A stretch of DNA of 64,000 nt, taken from assembly GCF_003201935.1 (NCBI RefSeq), contig NZ_QJJL01000001.1:917417-981416 (forward strand). Direction: 5' to 3'. Under the pieces are notes generated by a model. It was given only the letters and a program-made list of their open reading frames with translations, had not been told where the DNA came from and ran no database searches. How positions within the stretch are numbered: the stretch's first letter is position 1; every line of letters starts with the position of its first letter. Of the stretch, positions 59,612 to 64,000 are shown piece by piece. Source of the stretch: Loktanella sp. PT4BL. Lineage in GTDB: Bacteria > Pseudomonadota > Alphaproteobacteria > Rhodobacterales > Rhodobacteraceae. The position numbers and the translations under genes are program-made.

Positions 59612-61990
59612 ATGGCCGAAGGAAAACCCCTTGTTGTGAATTTCGCGCAACTGCGGCGCGGCGATGTGGATATTGTCGGTGGCAAGAACGCGTCTTTGGG
59701 TGAGATGATCCAGACCCTCGGTGCGAAAGGTATCCTTGTGCCACCAGGGTTTGCGACGACGGCGGATGCGTTTCGGGCCTATCTGACGGCCAATGATCTG
59801 GATTCGCGGATCGCGGTGGCGCTGGACGCGCTGGCCAGCGGCAAGGCGACCTTGCAAAAGACAGGTCAACAGGTTCGCGACATGATACTGCATGGTGCCT
59901 GGCCCGAAGAAACAGCAACGCAGATCGTGGACGCCTATCGCGCGCTCTCCGACACCGCTGGCGAACCCGATATCCCCGTTGCTGTGCGTTCCAGCGCCAC
60001 GGCCGAGGACCTACCGGATGCGAGTTTCGCAGGCCAGCAGGAAACCTTCCTGAATGTGACCGGCGCTGCGGCTCTGCTTGAGGCGTGTCGTAAATGCTAT
60101 GCGTCCCTCTTTACAGATCGTGCAATTTCCTATCGCCAGATACAGGGCTTTTCGCACACGCAGGTGGCACTGTCTGTGGGCGTGCAGCAGATGGTGCGCG
60201 CGGACACCGGCGGATCCGGCGTGATGTTTTCGATTGATACGGAATCAGGCTTTCCCGACGCCGTGCTGATCAATGCCGCCTGGGGTCTTGGCGAGAACGT
60301 CGTGCAAGGGGCTGTCGATCCCGATGAGTACGAGGTGTACAAGCCGTTTCTGGACGATGAAACCAAAGTGCCCATTCTGGAAAAGACCCTTGGTGCCAAA
60401 GAGATCAAAATGATCCATGACCGCGATGGCACCCCCCGCAATGTGCCCACCTCAAAGGCGGAACGCGGTCGGTTCGTGCTGAGTGATCCCGAGATTCTGA
60501 CCCTCGCGCGGCAGGCGAAGATCATCGAGGAGCACTACGGTTGCCCGATGGATATGGAGTGGGCGCGCGACGGCAAGACCGGCACGCTTTATATCGTGCA
60601 GGCGCGGCCCGAGACAGTGCAGTCACGGGCGGATGTCGGGACACTGAAAGCCTATACGGTGGCGGATGCGGGTGAAACGCTCGTCACCGGGCTGAGTGTC
60701 GGGAATGCCGCAGTGAACGGCCGCGTGTGCATGATCGAAAGTGCCGCTGATATCGCGAATTTCGTGGAGGGCTCTGTGTTGGTCACCTCCACCACGGATC
60801 CCGACTGGGTGCCCATCATGAAACGCGCCGCTGCGATCGTGACGGACCATGGCGGGCGCACCTCGCATGCGGCGATTGTCAGCCGTGAACTCGGGCTGCC
60901 GGCGGTCGTGGGCTGTGGCGATGCCACGCATCTGTTGCACGACGGGCAGGATGTGACCGTGTCCTGTGCAGGGGGCGAGGAGGGCGTTGTCACAGCGGGT
61001 TTGTCCAAGATCACTGTGACCGAGGAAACGCTGGACGCGCTGCCTGATGTCAAAACCAAAGTTATGCTGAACCTTGCCAATCCCGCAGCGGCCTTGCGCT
61101 GGTGGCGATTGCCTGTCGATGGGGTGGGGCTCGCGCGGATGGAGTTTGTCATCAATAGCGCAGTCAAGGTGCATCCGATGGCCTTGCTAGAGTTTGATGC
61201 GGTCAGGGATGCACAGGCCCGCGACAAGATTGATGCGCTGACCAAAGGATATGACAGCAAGCCTGCGTATTTTGTCGATCAACTTTCACGCGGATTGTCG
61301 CGGATCGCGGCGTTTTGCTATCCCAAGCCGGTGATCGTGCGGATGAGCGATTTCAAGACCAACGAATATGCTGACCTTCTGGGCGGGCGTGATTTCGAAC
61401 CGCATGAAGAGAACCCGATGATCGGGTTTCGGGGGGCTTCGCGCTATTACTCCGAGCACTACCGCGCCGGTTTCGCGCTGGAATGTCAGGCGATTGCGCG
61501 GCTGCGCGGGCAGATGGGTTTTGACAATGTGATCGTGATGATTCCCTTCTGCCGCACCCCGCAAGAGGCCGACAACGTGCTGGCTGTGATGCAGGAAAAC
61601 GGTCTGGCGAGGGGCAAGGACGGCTTGCAGGTTTACGTGATGTGCGAAATCCCCGCCAATGTGGTGCGCGCGGCGGAATTTGCGGAACGCTTTGACGGGT
61701 TCTCGATCGGGTCGAACGACCTGACACAATTGACACTGGGGATTGATCGCGATTCAGACGCGCTGGCAAACCTGTTTCGCGAGGATGATCCGGCAGTGCT
61801 GTGGATGATCGAAACCGTGATCCGCGAGGCGCATAAAGCAGGCAGGAAAGTGGGGTTCTGCGGACAGGCGCCGAGCAATGATCCGGCTTATGCCCAGCGT
61901 CTGGTCGGGTTCGGGATCGACAGTATTTCGGTGACGCCGGACAGTTTTGTGCAGGTTCTGCGCAATGTGGCCGAAGCCGAGAAGGGCTAA
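59612..61990 (+). CDS. ppsA: Phosphoenolpyruvate synthase
   Basis: A 792-residue enzyme that makes PEP from pyruvate and ATP. AVRSSATAEDLPDASFAGQQ near residue 126 is in the ATP-grasp domain, GGRTSHAAI near residue 413 carries the phosphorylated His, and FCYPKPVIVRMSDFKTNEYA and SIGSNDLTQLTLGIDRD mark the PEP/pyruvate barrel. ATG 59612 has GGAGG 8 bases upstream. Tail overlaps the convergent pfkB stop by 4 bases. An FNR-like box lies upstream. Confidence 0.95.
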   Translation: MAEGKPLVVNFAQLRRGDVDIVGGKNASLGEMIQTLGAKGILVPPGFATTADAFRAYLTANDLDSRIAVALDALASGKATLQKTGQQVRDMILHGAWPEETATQIVDAYRALSDTAGEPDIPVAVRSSATAEDLPDASFAGQQETFLNVTGAAALLEACRKCYASLFTDRAISYRQIQGFSHTQVALSVGVQQMVRADTGGSGVMFSIDTESGFPDAVLINAAWGLGENVVQGAVDPDEYEVYKPFLDDETKVPILEKTLGAKEIKMIHDRDGTPRNVPTSKAERGRFVLSDPEILTLARQAKIIEEHYGCPMDMEWARDGKTGTLYIVQARPETVQSRADVGTLKAYTVADAGETLVTGLSVGNAAVNGRVCMIESAADIANFVEGSVLVTSTTDPDWVPIMKRAAAIVTDHGGRTSHAAIVSRELGLPAVVGCGDATHLLHDGQDVTVSCAGGEEGVVTAGLSKITVTEETLDALPDVKTKVMLNLANPAAALRWWRLPVDGVGLARMEFVINSAVKVHPMALLEFDAVRDAQARDKIDALTKGYDSKPAYFVDQLSRGLSRIAAFCYPKPVIVRMSDFKTNEYADLLGGRDFEPHEENPMIGFRGASRYYSEHYRAGFALECQAIARLRGQMGFDNVIVMIPFCRTPQEADNVLAVMQENGLARGKDGLQVYVMCEIPANVVRAAEFAERFDGFSIGSNDLTQLTLGIDRDSDALANLFREDDPAVLWMIETVIREAHKAGRKVGFCGQAPSNDPAYAQRLVGFGIDSISVTPDSFVQVLRNVAEAEKG

Positions 61991-62943
61991 AGCACTTCAA
62001 TCTGGCATTGGTCATGACAGGCCTGTGCCTGGGCCAGGTCGCAAAGTGCTGTGGCCTCGGTGCTGACTGTGGCGCTGGCTGCCGCAACACCCCATTTCAG
62101 CGCCGCGTCTGCGGTGCCGCCGCGCGCGAGCGTCAGTGTCATCGCCCCCACGAACGCATCGCCCGCGCCGATTTTGCTGCGCACGGTGACCTTGGGTGCA
62201 TGACAAAAGAAGCGCTGGTCGCGGGACACGAGAACCGAGCCTTCGGCGCCACGCCCTGTGACAATGATTTCAGCCACACCCCGCGCAACCAGATCGGTGG
62301 CAAGGGCCACGCTGTCGGCAACCGTATCCATCGGATGGTTGGCTGCCTCGGCTGCTTCTGATTGGTCGACGCGCAGCAGATAGACGGGCGTTGTGGGGGC
62401 GCCAATAAGCCTGTCCAGTGCCCGGCTCGAGGTATCGACCACAACGCGGGCGTTTTTTTCCGCAGCGATCGCAATGATCCGGCTTTGCATATCTTCTGGC
62501 AGACCGGGCGCGACACTGCCGCTGATCACAACATAGCTGTTGTGGGTGGTGTGGGCTGCGATTTCGGTCAGCAGGCGGTCGGCATCCTGTGCGGTCAGGT
62601 GCTCTCCCGGAACGCCAAAGCGATACTGCGCGCCCGTTGCGTCGTCAGTGACAGCAAAGCTCTGCCGCGTTTCGCCGCTGACCACGATAGGCAGGGCAGG
62701 GACCCCTTCGGCGGCTAAAAGATTGACAAGCCGCTGCCCCATCGGGCCACCGACGGCGACAAGCGCCTGGGCCGCGCCGCCCAGTTTCTGCACGGCGCGG
62801 GCCACATTGACACCCCCGCCGCCCGGATCGTAGCGCGGAGCCGCACAACGCAGCTTGGGCCCTGCAATGACCGCTGGCACATGCGTTGCCACATCCACCG
62901 CGGGGTTGAGTGTGATTGTGAGAATGTCGGCCTGTGGAAGCAT
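61987..62943 (-). CDS. pfkB: PfkB-family sugar kinase (1-phosphofructokinase / 6-phosphofructokinase 2 type)
   Basis: A 318-residue ribokinase-fold kinase. The N-terminal LTITLNPAVDVATHVP and GGGGVNVARAV (near residue 42) match 6-phosphofructokinase 2 and 1-phosphofructokinase, IGAGDAFVGA near residue 260 holds the catalytic Asp. Which hexose phosphate it uses is not certain. Lies 1 base after the stop of a 119-residue gene on the same strand, so the two form an operon with an FNR-type box upstream. Confidence 0.88.
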   Translation of the reverse strand: MLPQADILTITLNPAVDVATHVPAVIAGPKLRCAAPRYDPGGGGVNVARAVQKLGGAAQALVAVGGPMGQRLVNLLAAEGVPALPIVVSGETRQSFAVTDDATGAQYRFGVPGEHLTAQDADRLLTEIAAHTTHNSYVVISGSVAPGLPEDMQSRIIAIAAEKNARVVVDTSSRALDRLIGAPTTPVYLLRVDQSEAAEAANHPMDTVADSVALATDLVARGVAEIIVTGRGAEGSVLVSRDQRFFCHAPKVTVRSKIGAGDAFVGAMTLTLARGGTADAALKWGVAAASATVSTEATALCDLAQAQACHDQCQIEVL

Positions 62944-62944
62944 G

Positions 62945-63304
62945 CTAGGCTTTTTGCGCCATGGCCAACCTCATTACAGCCGCCAGAACGGCCTGCGCAA
63001 GAACCGGTGAGCGCCCGATACCGATGGCGGCATCGCTGTCGCGGCTGTCGTTTTCGCGCAGGGTGCAGTGCCAGTGGCCGTCACGGTCATTGGTACGCCC
63101 ACGGATATGAATGGACCAGTTCGGATAGGCCTCATCCGCAATCAGCATTGTTGCATCGGTCTTGCTCAGGTTTTCGGCGCTGGGCAGAGTGGCTTGTGGC
63201 AGCAGGTATGCCAGGGCATGAAGAACCCCGTCAAACTCGGCAATACTCATGTCGCGCGTTGTTTCGAGTTCCTTGATCAGGATGTCCAGTTCAGGGTCTT
63301 TCAT
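62945..63304 (-). CDS. Hypothetical protein in operon with pfkB
   Basis: A 119-residue soluble protein. The sequence has an acidic start (MKDPELDILIKELETTRD), a central SIHIRGRTNDRDGHWHCTLRE (split SIHIRGRTNDRDGHWHC) that reads like a beta-hairpin, and a helix at the end (PVLAQAVLAAVMRLAMAQ). GGAGG precedes the start at 63304. No family recognised. The adjacent pfkB and FNR-type box suggest a role in anaerobic sugar use. Confidence 0.68.
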   Translation of the reverse strand: MKDPELDILIKELETTRDMSIAEFDGVLHALAYLLPQATLPSAENLSKTDATMLIADEAYPNWSIHIRGRTNDRDGHWHCTLRENDSRDSDAAIGIGRSPVLAQAVLAAVMRLAMAQKA

Positions 63305-63367
63305 CGCGTGTCCTCCTCGGTGGGTCGGCGTGTTAACTATCTCTACCAACGCTTGCGACGACCGCAT

Positions 63368-63381
63368 TTGATCTTGGTCAA
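63368..63381. promoter_or_regulatory. FNR/FixK-type box upstream of the pfkB operon
   Basis: TTGATCTTGGTCAA fits TTGAY-N4-RTCAA exactly. It is 64-77 bases upstream of the operon's first ATG at 63304 (minus strand) and 120 bases upstream of the plus-strand gene at 63501. The first is more likely its target. Confidence 0.68.
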
Positions 63382-63500
63382 TTGCGCACAGCCGATCTGG
63401 ATGACAAAGGGCAGTGAAAAGGCAGGTCGCCGCAAATGATTTGCTCTTGCGCGATATGCATCGGCCAGCGATGGTTTGGTAACCAAAGGACCCTGTCAAA

Positions 63501-64000
63501 TTGATCAAGACCCAAGACCCCCCAAAGCTGCTATCGCTTTGGCTTCTCATCTTTCTGCAAGCCGGAATTTCTGCATCCAGTCTCGTGGTCGAGATTGTCG
63601 CGGGGCGCATGATTGCGCCTTACGTCGGGATGAGTCTTTATACGTGGACAGCCATCATTGCCGTCGTGCTGGCGGGGTTTTCTGTCGGCCATTGGTGGGG
63701 TGGCCGGATTGCCGCGCGTGACACTGCCCAGGCGTTGCGCATGGCGGGGTGGATCATGCTTGCCGCGGCCTGTACCACCGCAGGGGCAACACTGCTCCTG
63801 CGCGCCTTTGCGGGACCTGTGATTGCGACATTCGCGCATCCCATGGCGGCGATTACCGCGTTGAGTGCCTTGGCATTCTTTCTTCCGTCACTTTTTGCGG
63901 GCGTGCCTGCGCCGATCCTGACGGTCGCCGCGATGCGCGGGCGTGCGCAGGCCGAACAGGCCTTGGGGGCCATGTTCGCCTCGGGTGCGGTTGGTGCGAT
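63501..64000 (+). CDS. Fused spermidine-synthase-like membrane protein, N-terminal part (cut by window edge)
   Basis: The first 166 codons of a plus-strand gene that runs off the right edge. The translation has five or more hydrophobic helices. SLVVEIVAGRMIAPYVGMSLYTWTAII near residue 28 (split ASSLVVEIVAGRMIAPY and GMSLYTWTAII) is the start of the membrane half of fused MFS/spermidine-synthase-like proteins. A TTG start at 63501 is used because AAAGGA lies 10 bases upstream and the frame is closed by a stop just before. The methyltransferase-like half is outside the window. Confidence 0.72.
   Translation, partial: MIKTQDPPKLLSLWLLIFLQAGISASSLVVEIVAGRMIAPYVGMSLYTWTAIIAVVLAGFSVGHWWGGRIAARDTAQALRMAGWIMLAAACTTAGATLLLRAFAGPVIATFAHPMAAITALSALAFFLPSLFAGVPAPILTVAAMRGRAQAEQALGAMFASGAVGA

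Overview
The window looks like chromosomal DNA of an alphaproteobacterium of the Rhodobacteraceae (Roseobacter group). This rests on protein content: GcrA, DUF6455, a PPK2-type polyphosphate kinase, MeaB, short cysteine-bearing secreted proteins, and several FNR/FixK-type boxes. No rRNA, tRNA, CRISPR array, integrase or insertion sequence was recognised. Both ends cut genes: a nitroreductase at the left and a spermidine-synthase-like membrane protein at the right.

Layout. 1-7.8 kb: housekeeping and stress genes (c-type cytochrome, HDAC-like amidohydrolase, M48 protease, hemolysin III, DgkA, PPK2, IMPACT-domain protein). 8.0-9.4 kb: an AT-richer orphan gene with a PD-(D/E)XK nuclease motif, preceded by a 16-bp inverted repeat. 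9.4-24.4 kb: RimO, then a dense patch of small accessory operons (hydrolases, SDR/NmrA proteins, DUF4386, DUF1772 and DUF1330 proteins) mixed with AraC, LysR and WYL regulators. 24.5-43.3 kb: a P-type cation ATPase, argD-GNAT-argF, an EamA transporter, an ABC-2 permease, GcrA, Nudix, HrpB, rpmB, meaB, a sirtuin and an LMW phosphatase. 41.4-47.1 kb: a cyanate-use locus (SBP, permease, ATPase, cyanase) with a divergent PAS-AAA-Fis activator. 47.2-49.4 kb: a secreted glycoside-hydrolase-like protein. 49.4-53.1 kb: an AT-rich accessory stretch with an unusual LysR-type regulator, an unknown partner and two orphan terminators that suggest small RNAs. 53.1-55.8 kb: a DUF4956-VTC polyphosphate polymerase cassette with two secreted proteins, one carrying 27 consecutive Asp residues. 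55.8-57.9 kb: a NarL-type two-component pair. 58-64 kb: small envelope proteins, ppsA, and a pfkB operon.

How the genes work together. The clearest hidden layer is a set of FNR/FixK-type boxes (TTGAY-N4-RTCAA or close variants) in intergenic DNA before the cytochrome c, DUF6455, ppk2, P-type ATPase, a lipoprotein, ppsA and the pfkB operon. This suggests a low-oxygen energy and phosphate programme scattered through the window. A second layer is a duplicated 94-bp promoter carrying paired 21-bp-spaced direct repeats in front of a DUF1330 gene and an NmrA-like gene, next to an AraC-type regulator. A third is a tandem palindrome between the cyanate activator and the cyanate operon, where no sigma-54 promoter is visible.

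All functions are read from sequence motifs and family knowledge. No database search was run.
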